A DNA stretch of 5,459 nucleotides, taken from positions 1-5,459 of the forward strand of contig SLFB01000301.1 of assembly GCA_007124475.1 (NCBI GenBank), in the 5' to 3' direction. Position numbers and translations under genes: made by a program. Every line of letters begins with the position of its first letter. The stretch's first letter is position 1. This DNA comes from Vibrio sp. (GTDB taxonomy: Bacteria > Pseudomonadota > Gammaproteobacteria > Enterobacterales > Vibrionaceae). The notes below the pieces were generated by a model. The model saw nothing but the letters and a program-made list of their open reading frames with translations, was not told the origin of the DNA and did not search any database. Below, one piece after another: positions 1-5,459 of this stretch.

Positions 1-914
1 ACAAGCACTATTTACAACTTACTAAACCAGGCATCATCCGTGGCAACCTCGTTGCCGCGGCGGGTGGCTTCTTTCTGGCCTCACAAGGCCAGATTGACTG
101 GCAACTGTTTATCGCAGTCTGCATTGGGACTAGCTTAGTCGTCGCCTCAGGTTGTGTGTTTAACAACTTTATCGACATTGATATCGACGGCAAAATGCAA
201 AGAACTTGTCAGCGTGAACTGGTACAAAAAATCGTCCCTGTGTCACATGCCTTGATCCAAGCTTTTGTTCTCGGCATTATTGGCTTTGCTACGTTGTATT
301 TTTATACCTCAATGCTCGCCTTTGCCTTTGGTGCATTAGGATTTATCGTCTATGTGGGATTTTATAGTCTCTACTATAAACGTAATTCCATCCATGGCAC
401 CCTGATCGGTGGGTTGTCTGGTGCTTGTCCTCCTGTGATTGGATATTTTGCGGTTACCCACCAGTTTGATATTGGTGGGGCCATTTTATTTATCACTTTC
501 TGTATCTGGCAAATACCACATTCTTATGCGATTGCCATTTATCGATTTGATGATTATAAAGCCGCCAATATCCCTGTTCTACCAATCCAAGAAGGGGTAG
601 CAAAAGCGCGTTACCATATTATTGGTTACATTATTGCTTTCGCTATCGCCTGTTGGGCGCTGACCTATCATGGCTATGCGGGTAGCTGGTTTGCGTTAGG
701 TATGGGCTTAATTAGCTTATATTGGCTTTACATCGCCAAAGTGGGCTTTCAAAAAATGCCCACTCAACAGTGGGGTAAGCAGTTAATGCTATTATCCATC
801 GTTTGTATCATGCTGTTTTGTCTGTTGATTTCAGTAGATTTCACTCAGATTCCTGCCCATCAAGAGTTACAGGTTGCCAAAACAGCCGTTAATTTACCAG
901 GTGCTGTATTATGA
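1..914 (+). CDS. cyoE: Protoheme IX farnesyltransferase (heme O synthase), 5' end cut by window
   Basis: Integral inner-membrane prenyltransferase of the UbiA superfamily. It adds a farnesyl group to protoheme IX to make heme O for a heme-copper quinol or cytochrome oxidase. The frame is open from base 3, and the visible protein (303 residues) begins KHYLQLTKPGII, which corresponds to the extreme N-terminus of E. coli CyoE, so only a few codons are missing. A GTG at 156 is an internal valine, not the start. The first prenyl-diphosphate/Mg site is N54-x3-D58-x3-D62 followed by GKMQRT. The second conserved loop is YRFDDYKAANIPVLP near visible residues 180-194. Many hydrophobic helices run through the protein, as expected for the family. 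Phrases such as VVASGCVFNN and GTLIGGLSGA match the E. coli type, which normally closes a cyoABCDE bo3-oxidase operon; the upstream genes are not visible. The C-terminal tail is slightly longer than in E. coli. The stop overlaps the next gene by 4 bp (ATGA), indicating translational coupling. Confidence 0.96.
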   Translation, partial: KHYLQLTKPGIIRGNLVAAAGGFFLASQGQIDWQLFIAVCIGTSLVVASGCVFNNFIDIDIDGKMQRTCQRELVQKIVPVSHALIQAFVLGIIGFATLYFYTSMLAFAFGALGFIVYVGFYSLYYKRNSIHGTLIGGLSGACPPVIGYFAVTHQFDIGGAILFITFCIWQIPHSYAIAIYRFDDYKAANIPVLPIQEGVAKARYHIIGYIIAFAIACWALTYHGYAGSWFALGMGLISLYWLYIAKVGFQKMPTQQWGKQLMLLSIVCIMLFCLLISVDFTQIPAHQELQVAKTAVNLPGAVL

Positions 915-1537
915 ACCCAAGAGTCATCAAATATACATTACTGACCGGAGCAATTTTGATTGGGATTGTGATTGCCTTATATGTCAAATACTCAACCGTT
1001 CCTATTGGAGAGCGCCCCCTTCAACCTAATGAACTCGGTGGTAATTTTACCCTTAGTACTGCTGTTGGGGATATTAACCTCGATGATTATCATGGCAAAG
1101 TAGTGGTACTGTATTTTGGTTACTTAAGTTGCGCCGAAGTCTGCCCTGCTTCAATGGGAGTCATGTCTGCTGCATTTCGTATGTTACCTGAGGAGGTGGG
1201 CGATCAAGTCCAAGGGCTATTTATTAGCGTCGACCCATCCCGTGACGACCTAACGGCTCTGCATCAATTCGCTCAGTATTTTGACCCTAGAATCAAAGGT
1301 GCGACTGGCAGTGCTGAAGATATCAATACCATTACTAATCAATATGGTGTTTATTACGATATGGTTAATATGCAGAACTCCGCATTAAGCTATACTGTCG
1401 ATCACGTTTCTCGCTTTTTTGTCATTGCGCCAAACGGTCAATTCGTTACTTCAATGAGCTACAGCACTACACCGACTGAGCTATCTGCCCGTATTCAAAG
1501 AACACTACAACGCTACCAACAAATTGCACAAGGATAA
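911..1537 (+). CDS. Sco1/SenC-family copper chaperone / thiol-disulfide oxidoreductase
   Basis: Membrane-anchored periplasmic protein with a thioredoxin fold, 208 residues, the usual family length. Family members bind Cu(I)/Cu(II) and deliver it to, or reduce cysteines for, heme-copper oxidase assembly. The N-terminus has one uncleaved hydrophobic anchor (about residues 8-26), then a linker and the Sco domain. The metal/redox motif is C74-A-E-V-C78-P, and the third copper ligand is H165 in the segment YTVDHVSRFFVIAPNG. The conserved SVDPSRDD segment lies at 106-113. The usual motif is CPxxC, and here alanine replaces that proline. The ATG lies inside the cyoE stop (ATGA), with a weak AGGT ribosome site about 8 bases upstream, so translation is probably coupled to cyoE. 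Adjacency to a heme O synthase and a PCu(A)C chaperone supports a role in oxidase copper-site assembly. The exact target (CuA, CuB or thiol reduction) cannot be read from sequence. Confidence 0.95.
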   Translation: MNPRVIKYTLLTGAILIGIVIALYVKYSTVPIGERPLQPNELGGNFTLSTAVGDINLDDYHGKVVVLYFGYLSCAEVCPASMGVMSAAFRMLPEEVGDQVQGLFISVDPSRDDLTALHQFAQYFDPRIKGATGSAEDINTITNQYGVYYDMVNMQNSALSYTVDHVSRFFVIAPNGQFVTSMSYSTTPTELSARIQRTLQRYQQIAQG

Positions 1538-1540
1538 TTT

Positions 1541-2104
1541 ATGAGCCGTATATTCCAACTTCTGTTAGGCGTTTTTGTTTTACTTATTCTAGCCACGATT
1601 TTTAAACATTTTACTGATCACTCAGATCACCCTGATGAACATGCACACCATGCTACACACACCAAGCATACTGAACATAGCCATCAACAGCACAATGAAG
1701 AATTAATAGCGATTACTGAATCGTTGTCGGTTGCAGCACCTAAAGCAAAAGCGACGATACCTGGTACCAAAGTTAGCGCAGGCTATGCCACTCTTGTTAA
1801 CCATTCGGATACAGACATAATCTTGGTTTCAGCTCGCAGTGATGTTGCTGCCCACACGGAGCTGCATCATATGGTGATGGAAAATAGTCGCATGTCGATG
1901 CGTCAGGTTGATAACATTACCGTTCCCGCCCACGGTCAATTTGAGTTAACACCGGGCGGTTACCATATTATGTTTATGCAATTAAATGATTCATTAGTTG
2001 CTGGGCAAATAGTGACGGTTGAGTTAATTGATGATCAGAACAATGCTTATGCTATAGAAATGCCAGTGCTTGATATGAGCAACACACATTCCCATGCACA
2101 TTAA
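1541..2104 (+). CDS. PCu(A)C-family periplasmic copper chaperone with His-rich ends
   Basis: 187-residue copper chaperone of the PCu(A)C (formerly DUF461) family, cupredoxin-like fold. The family binds Cu(I), and often Cu(II), in the periplasm and works with Sco in loading copper into terminal oxidases. A hydrophobic segment at residues 4-20 acts as signal anchor or signal peptide; no clear AxA cleavage site follows it. Residues 23-51 hold 11 histidines in 29 positions. The core domain begins near residue 60 and carries the family ligand pattern exactly: H109-x10-M120-x21-H142-x-M144, in the segments TELHHMVMEN and GGYHIMFMQL. The protein ends HSHAH, giving a second metal-binding tail. A good AAGGA ribosome site (1530-1534) sits inside the end of the sco gene, and the gap to that gene is only 3 bp, so the two are almost certainly one transcript. 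The dual His-rich extensions suggest extra Cu(II) capture or storage; that part is inference. Confidence 0.93.
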   Translation: MSRIFQLLLGVFVLLILATIFKHFTDHSDHPDEHAHHATHTKHTEHSHQQHNEELIAITESLSVAAPKAKATIPGTKVSAGYATLVNHSDTDIILVSARSDVAAHTELHHMVMENSRMSMRQVDNITVPAHGQFELTPGGYHIMFMQLNDSLVAGQIVTVELIDDQNNAYAIEMPVLDMSNTHSHAH

Positions 2105-2109
2105 TCAAT

Positions 2110-2113
2110 AGGG
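2110..2113 (+). promoter_or_regulatory. Weak ribosome binding site supporting the GTG start at 2122
   Basis: AGGG lies 8 bases before the GTG at 2122. This is the only reasonable purine-rich site near the beginning of the frame. A second GTG follows immediately at 2125 and could serve equally. The first ATG of the frame (2158) would remove the Tyr/Arg/Lys-rich n-region of the signal peptide (YYRKR) and leave an unusually short signal, so the GTG start is preferred. Confidence 0.45.
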
Positions 2114-2121
2114 CATTTAAA

Positions 2122-2637
2122 GTGGTGACTTATTACCGTAAAAGAGTACTGCTCTTAATGTCCATCGTTGGTTTCTCATCTGCCTTGCTTGCCGAAACAA
2201 GGCAGATGACTTCCATGGATAAAATAGCAGAACAACACTCACTTCCTTGTCAATCTTTACTCACGGATTTAGCTGCTGATGTTTTAAAAAGCAATCCTCA
2301 TCGCATGCTCGAGCATTCTCAAGCCATTGATGAAAACAGTCTCTTTAGCTCATTTACCGTGACCGATTATCGCGATCGCTCTAGCCATGTGACTTTTCAT
2401 GGCGTACGTAATCAAAATCGGCAATGTCAGGCAAGTGTAGTAGAAAGTTTTGCATTACAAACTGACTGCTCTGACGCTCGACACGAGGCATTCAGTAAAT
2501 GGACTTTTCAAGGTAAGTTAAATCAAGAAACTTTTGTTTTGTCTGATAGACGTCAACAAGATCGACAAGCATTTTTGACCGAACAAGGGGCTCATTTATG
2601 TTTGGTCTCTGTTCGCTACTCCATCACTTCGCCTTAA
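2122..2637 (+). CDS. Exported four-cysteine protein of unknown function
   Basis: I do not recognise this 171-residue protein. It begins with a classical signal peptide: a basic n-region (YYRKR), a hydrophobic core (VLLLMSIVGFSSALL) and a likely signal peptidase I site after A24 (ALLA|E). The mature part, about 147 residues, is hydrophilic, mixed alpha/beta in character, and has exactly four cysteines (C43, C102, C116, C160), an even number that fits two periplasmic disulfides. There is no CxxC, no heme-binding CxxCH and no His-rich metal site. The gene starts with GTG only 17 bp after the PCu(A)C stop, in the same direction and without an obvious promoter in the gap, so it is probably the last gene of the same operon. 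By context it may be an accessory periplasmic factor for the oxidase or copper pathway, but nothing in its own sequence shows that. The coding frame is convincing because of length, signal peptide and position, although no homologue could be checked. Confidence 0.8.
   Translation: MVTYYRKRVLLLMSIVGFSSALLAETRQMTSMDKIAEQHSLPCQSLLTDLAADVLKSNPHRMLEHSQAIDENSLFSSFTVTDYRDRSSHVTFHGVRNQNRQCQASVVESFALQTDCSDARHEAFSKWTFQGKLNQETFVLSDRRQQDRQAFLTEQGAHLCLVSVRYSITSP
2176..2209 (+). repeat. Perfect 12-bp inverted repeat (RNA hairpin) in signal-peptide coding region
   Basis: TCATCTGCCTTG (2176-2187) and CAAGGCAGATGA (2198-2209) are exact reverse complements separated by a 10-base loop. The hairpin covers codons 19-30 of the exported four-cysteine protein, across the predicted signal peptidase site. 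No T-run follows it, so it is not a standard intrinsic terminator. A much smaller 5-bp hairpin (2142-2156, AAGAG/CTCTT) precedes it. Confidence 0.8.
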
Positions 2638-2648
2638 GAGCTTGATTT

Positions 2649-2775
2649 TATAACTTCCTACTGGAAACTGCAGGGGTGTTGGCGATGTTCGTTCACCCCA
2701 ATCATAGAATCTGTCTATGCTCATGGGAATTAACCCATTTGTCGCCTAGCTGCAAATTCACGTTATTTGGGTATA
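2649..2775. repeat. ERIC/IRU-type intergenic repeat, full length (127 bp)
   Basis: This imperfect palindrome matches the ERIC (enterobacterial repetitive intergenic consensus, also called IRU) family as I know it. Both ends are TATA (2649-2652 and 2772-2775), and the length is exactly 127 bp, the canonical size. From left to right it has CTGCAGG followed by GTGTTGGC, then the conserved core CGTTCACCCCAATCA (2690-2704), a central hairpin CATAGA-ATCTG-TCTATG (2703-2719) flanked by CCCA and TGGG, then GCTCATGGGAATTAAC, TTGTCGCCT, CTGCAA and TTATTTGGGTATA. ERICs are non-coding MITE-like elements inserted at TA in transcribed intergenic regions. This one starts 11 bp after the stop of the four-cysteine gene. 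It would be read into the 3' end of the plus-strand transcript, and perhaps of ftsK readthrough, where such elements can fold and affect mRNA stability. It encodes nothing. Confidence 0.88.
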
Positions 2776-2838
2776 GACAGTCGTCACTTTCCTTTCTAAT
2801 TATCCTTAAGCTAGCTTGAGTCATAGGACAGTTGTCAC
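2776..2838. repeat. Pair of near-identical 12-bp direct repeats in intergenic DNA
   Basis: GACAGTCGTCAC (2776-2787, touching the ERIC right end) and GACAGTTGTCAC (2827-2838) differ at one base and lie 51 bp apart. Between them is a perfect 10-bp palindrome, AAGCTAGCTT (2808-2817). No gene is visible here. This could be leftover duplicated sequence or a protein-binding pair; the evidence goes no further than the repeat itself. Confidence 0.5.
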
Positions 2839-2844
2839 CTCACC

Positions 2845-2883
2845 ACGAGTGAGTGACTCATCTAACTTAGTTGACTCACTCGT
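2845..2883 (-). repeat. 10-bp perfect inverted repeat after ftsK (possible transcript-end hairpin)
   Basis: ACGAGTGAGT (2845-2854) and ACTCACTCGT (2874-2883) are exact reverse complements around a 19-base spacer. The hairpin starts 27 bases after the ftsK stop in the direction of ftsK transcription, where a terminator would be expected. No T-tract follows on either strand, so it is not a classical Rho-independent terminator. It may instead be an mRNA 3'-end stabilising stem or a transcription pause. It lies in the convergent region between the two transcription units. Confidence 0.5.
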
Positions 2884-2910
2884 CGCCTATAAGCTCTACT
2901 CTCTGAAGGT

Positions 2911-5459
2911 CTAATCTCTTGGCCGTGCTGGAGCTAACACTTCACGGTTACCATTATGTCCAGGTGCACTTACAATGCCCTGCGCTTCTAGCTGCTCGAC
3001 AATTCTCGCTGCTCGGTTATAACCGATTTTAAAACGGCGCTGAACACCAGATACTGAGCCTCGTCGACTCTCTACTACATGTTCAACCACTTGATCAAAT
3101 AATAGGTCCATCTCATCATCATCCTCCATTTTTTCTCCTGGAAGTAAGGACTCTGGCCCCTGATCGCCAGTGATAATATCACTAAGATAATTAGGTTTAC
3201 CGCGAGCTTTCCAATTATTAACCACCGCATGCACATCGTCATCAGAAGCAAAAGCACCGTGAACGCGGATCGTATGGCTGGAACCAGGTGGTAGATACAG
3301 CATATCCCCCATCCCCAAAAGTGATTCCGCACCACCTTGATCAAGAATGGTTCTTGAATCCGTTTTGGTCGATACGGTAAAGGCAACCCGAGTTGGAATA
3401 TTGGCTTTAATCAGACCAGTGATAACGTCAACTGATGGGCGTTGCGTCGCAAGAATCAGATGAATACCGGCAGCTCGTGCCTTTTGCGCTAAACGAGCAA
3501 TCAGCTCTTCCACTTTCTTACCGACCACCATCATAAGATCGGCGAATTCATCAACGACTACTACTATATACGGTAACTTCTCAAGCAAAGGGGCTTCGGT
3601 ATCCATACTATCCCCTTCTTTCCACAGAGGATCATGGATAGGATGGCCTGCTTCAGCCGCCATTTTTAACTTTTCGTTGAAGCCCTTAATATTACGCACA
3701 CCTAGCACTGACATGAGCTTATATCGACGTTCCATTTCGCCAACACACCAACGTAATGCATTAGAAGCATCTTTCATATCCGTTACCACTTCAGCGAGTA
3801 AGTGGGGGATCCCTTCATAAACTGACAGCTCAAGCATCTTAGGGTCAATCATGATAAAACGAACGTCTTCAGGTGTGGATTTGTACAACATACTCAAAAT
3901 CATCACATTGACACCGACCGATTTACCAGAGCCCGTTGTGCCAGCGACCAAAACATGAGGCATTTTTGATAAATCAACCACAACAGCTTCGCCAGCAATG
4001 TCTTGCCCTAACACCATCGTCGTCGGTGATTTAGCTTCTTTAAATTTTGAACTACTAACGACATCAGACAAAAACACCGTTTGACGAGTGATGTTGGGCA
4101 ACTCTAAACCTACATAAGGTTTTCCTGGAATCACCTCTACCACACGAACCGCCATCGCTGATAATGAACGAGCTAAATCCATAGATAGACTTGAAATACG
4201 ACTAACCTTGACGCCTGGCGCTAAATCTAACTCAAAGCGAGTAATAACAGGTCCTGGAAAAATACCCACTACTTGAGCTTGAATTTTATAGTCAGCAAGC
4301 TTTGACTCAACCAGTCGAGCAATATCCTCTAATGCTTGTCTATCTATAAAGTTTTCTCTTTTTTCAGGGTGATAAAGCAAATCTAATGTAGGCATTGGCT
4401 CAGTTGGTTTAGGCAAATTAACATCATTCTGCATCAAAAAAGGGTTTTGCTGCGCAGCGATATTGCTTTGAGCTTCTGATACGAGGTTTTGAAAAGCTTT
4501 AACATCTTGATCAACATTTTGATCAATATCTTCATCAGCATATTGATCAAGATTTTCCGCAGATGGCTCAGCTTGTAAACGCCAATTGACTTCATTTTGG
4601 TCATCATTATGTTGCGGATCTTGTTGTTGAATTGTGTCTGCAGAAGCAATTGAAGGTGTCTCATGATCATCAACAATGTCTAGATCAGAAATCATCGGCT
4701 GAGAAACACTACTATCATGCCAAGACTGATCGTGTGCTGGATCAGCACTAGTCACTTGATAAGGCGTCGTCCATGGATCATTATCGAGTTCTTGACCATC
4801 ATGGTTTTGAGCAGCTGAAGGCTCTATACTTTGCTGCTCTGCAAAATCATCCGCTTGCATCGCTTGTTTATCAAGCTCATCGATTGTCTTAGCTAAGGCG
4901 ATTTCACCATCATTAGAGACGTTCTCTTTTGTATCAGGCAGATGGATATTAAAACGTCGTGTGGCGACGTTGGTGACACTCTCCGTTTGCTGTTCAGTAT
5001 CGCCAGCATCATCTGCTGGTAATTCAACGGAGGTTTTGGCTGCTGCCATGGAAGTTAAACGACTATTGTCGACTTTAGGTTGCTCAAGCGTTGGTCGTAA
5101 AACCTCATCACGACTAGCGCGTAATCGATTTAGCAGCCATTGAGCCGCACGAATAGCATGCTCACCGAGCCATTCAACAATCGTTAACCAAGAAATTCCC
5201 GTTAATAATGTAAACCCTGCTCCCCATAAAAACAGCAATACCAATGTAGTGCCGAGTAAATTCAAGGTTGGTAAAGCAAGGCTGGTTAATACATCGCCGA
5301 TTACGCCACCTGAAGAAAAATACCAAATATCATCAAAGTTAATGTCTGCCAAACCACAGCTAGTCAGGATGAGTATGACTAAACCCAGTAGGCGTGTTGC
5401 CCACAGAGTAAAATCTAGCTGCTCTTGCTCCTCACGACGACGTAATGTAATCCACGCTA
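2911..5459 (-). CDS. ftsK: DNA translocase FtsK, N-terminus cut by window edge
   Basis: Septum-anchored hexameric DNA pump that moves chromosome termini apart at division and activates XerCD recombination at dif. The frame is open to the window end (848 residues visible). A TTG at 5350-5352 falls inside a membrane helix and is not the start, because the residues before it (LGLVILILTSCG) continue the E. coli FtsK membrane segment. About 90 residues are missing. In order: TM regions near visible residues 17-36 and 58-90; an acidic Gln/Asp-rich linker at about 115-355; the alpha/beta part of the motor (GIFPGPVITRFELDLAPGVK); Walker A GTTGSGKS at 506-513; Walker B IVVVVDEFAD at 631-640; ATQRPS; and GGAESLLGMGDMLYLPPG. 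The C-terminal gamma winged helix (about 784-848, GVQRRFKIGYNRAARIVEQ) reads KOPS. The linker is far shorter than the roughly 600 residues of E. coli. No lolA follows, unlike the usual lrp-ftsK-lolA order; the gene instead faces the copper-chaperone operon. Motor and gamma domain look intact. Confidence 0.97.
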   Translation of the reverse strand, partial: AWITLRRREEQEQLDFTLWATRLLGLVILILTSCGLADINFDDIWYFSSGGVIGDVLTSLALPTLNLLGTTLVLLFLWGAGFTLLTGISWLTIVEWLGEHAIRAAQWLLNRLRASRDEVLRPTLEQPKVDNSRLTSMAAAKTSVELPADDAGDTEQQTESVTNVATRRFNIHLPDTKENVSNDGEIALAKTIDELDKQAMQADDFAEQQSIEPSAAQNHDGQELDNDPWTTPYQVTSADPAHDQSWHDSSVSQPMISDLDIVDDHETPSIASADTIQQQDPQHNDDQNEVNWRLQAEPSAENLDQYADEDIDQNVDQDVKAFQNLVSEAQSNIAAQQNPFLMQNDVNLPKPTEPMPTLDLLYHPEKRENFIDRQALEDIARLVESKLADYKIQAQVVGIFPGPVITRFELDLAPGVKVSRISSLSMDLARSLSAMAVRVVEVIPGKPYVGLELPNITRQTVFLSDVVSSSKFKEAKSPTTMVLGQDIAGEAVVVDLSKMPHVLVAGTTGSGKSVGVNVMILSMLYKSTPEDVRFIMIDPKMLELSVYEGIPHLLAEVVTDMKDASNALRWCVGEMERRYKLMSVLGVRNIKGFNEKLKMAAEAGHPIHDPLWKEGDSMDTEAPLLEKLPYIVVVVDEFADLMMVVGKKVEELIARLAQKARAAGIHLILATQRPSVDVITGLIKANIPTRVAFTVSTKTDSRTILDQGGAESLLGMGDMLYLPPGSSHTIRVHGAFASDDDVHAVVNNWKARGKPNYLSDIITGDQGPESLLPGEKMEDDDEMDLLFDQVVEHVVESRRGSVSGVQRRFKIGYNRAARIVEQLEAQGIVSAPGHNGNREVLAPARPRD
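4504..4551 (-). repeat. 12-bp tandem repeat (4 imperfect units) in the FtsK linker
   Basis: Four successive 12-base units on the plus strand share the pattern ATnTTGATCAnn (4504-4515, 4516-4527, 4528-4539, 4540-4551); the third has CATCA in place of GATCA. In the protein they encode four-residue repeats of the type LDQY-ADED-IDQN-VDQD. The unit length is a multiple of three, so gain or loss of a copy keeps the frame and only changes linker length. Confidence 0.7.

Noticed and set aside
156..158. GTG as the cyoE start codon
   Set aside because: It would remove the N-terminal LTKPGI segment and first helix; the frame is open and CyoE-like from base 3.
8..193. Minus-strand open frame of 61 codons opposite cyoE
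   Set aside because: It lies wholly antisense to strongly conserved CyoE coding sequence, has no recognisable domain and no supporting context.
2711..2780. Inverted repeat CTGTCTATGC / GTATAGACAG as a separate transposon end pair
   Set aside because: The left copy is the centre of the ERIC element and the right copy straddles its end; the ERIC structure explains most of it, so the pairing is probably coincidental.
3075..3386. Minus-strand 103-codon open frame inside ftsK
   Set aside because: It is an alternative frame within the conserved FtsK motor and gamma-domain region; the FtsK frame fully accounts for the sequence.
4434..4676. Minus-strand 80-codon open frame in the ftsK linker, rich in Met/Ile/Leu/Lys
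   Set aside because: Its composition is a frame-shifted reading of the repetitive GATCA-rich linker DNA, not a real gene.
5003..5019. Small hairpin CCAGCA-TCATC-TGCTGG inside ftsK
   Set aside because: A 6-bp stem in coding sequence is within chance expectation and has no T-run or other context.
4961..5143. Plus-strand 60-codon open frame opposite ftsK
   Set aside because: It is antisense to the FtsK linker, rich in Ser/Val/Ala from reversed codons, with no independent support.
5350..5352. TTG as the ftsK start codon
   Set aside because: The open frame continues through at least 35 more codons to the window edge, and those codons encode the expected FtsK membrane segment.

Overview
The window is a piece of gammaproteobacterial chromosome. 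The evidence is a CyoE of the Escherichia coli type, an FtsK whose membrane segment and C-terminal DNA-reading domain match the E. coli protein almost phrase for phrase, and an intergenic repeat of the ERIC/IRU class, a family known from Enterobacterales and Vibrionaceae. The DNA is moderately AT-rich by eye. I cannot fix the genus.

Layout: the plus strand (1-2637) carries four tightly packed genes in one direction. They are the nearly complete heme O synthase gene cyoE (its first few codons lie before the window), a Sco/SenC-family copper chaperone/thiol oxidoreductase (4-bp ATGA overlap with cyoE), a PCu(A)C-family periplasmic copper chaperone with histidine-rich ends (3-bp gap), and a small exported four-cysteine protein of unknown function (17-bp gap, GTG start). 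Together they look like the downstream end of a terminal-oxidase operon. CyoE makes heme O for the oxidase. Sco and PCu(A)C would handle copper for its active site or keep thiols reduced in the periplasm. The fourth protein may be a further periplasmic accessory factor.

Positions 2638-2910 form a 273-bp convergent intergenic region without a gene. It holds a full-length 127-bp ERIC-like element (2649-2775), a near-identical 12-bp direct repeat, and a 10-bp inverted repeat close to the end of ftsK.

The minus strand (5459-2911) carries ftsK, the septal DNA translocase, with its N-terminus cut off by the window edge. The last two transmembrane regions, an acidic Gln/Asp-rich linker of about 240 residues, the RecA-like motor and the KOPS-reading gamma domain are all present. 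The linker includes a short 12-bp tandem repeat.

I see no wholly new system. The most useful non-routine items are the ERIC element, the doubly His-rich PCu(A)C protein, the unknown four-cysteine exported protein, a perfect 12-bp hairpin inside that gene's signal-peptide region, and the pairing of copper chaperones with a bo3-type heme O synthase.
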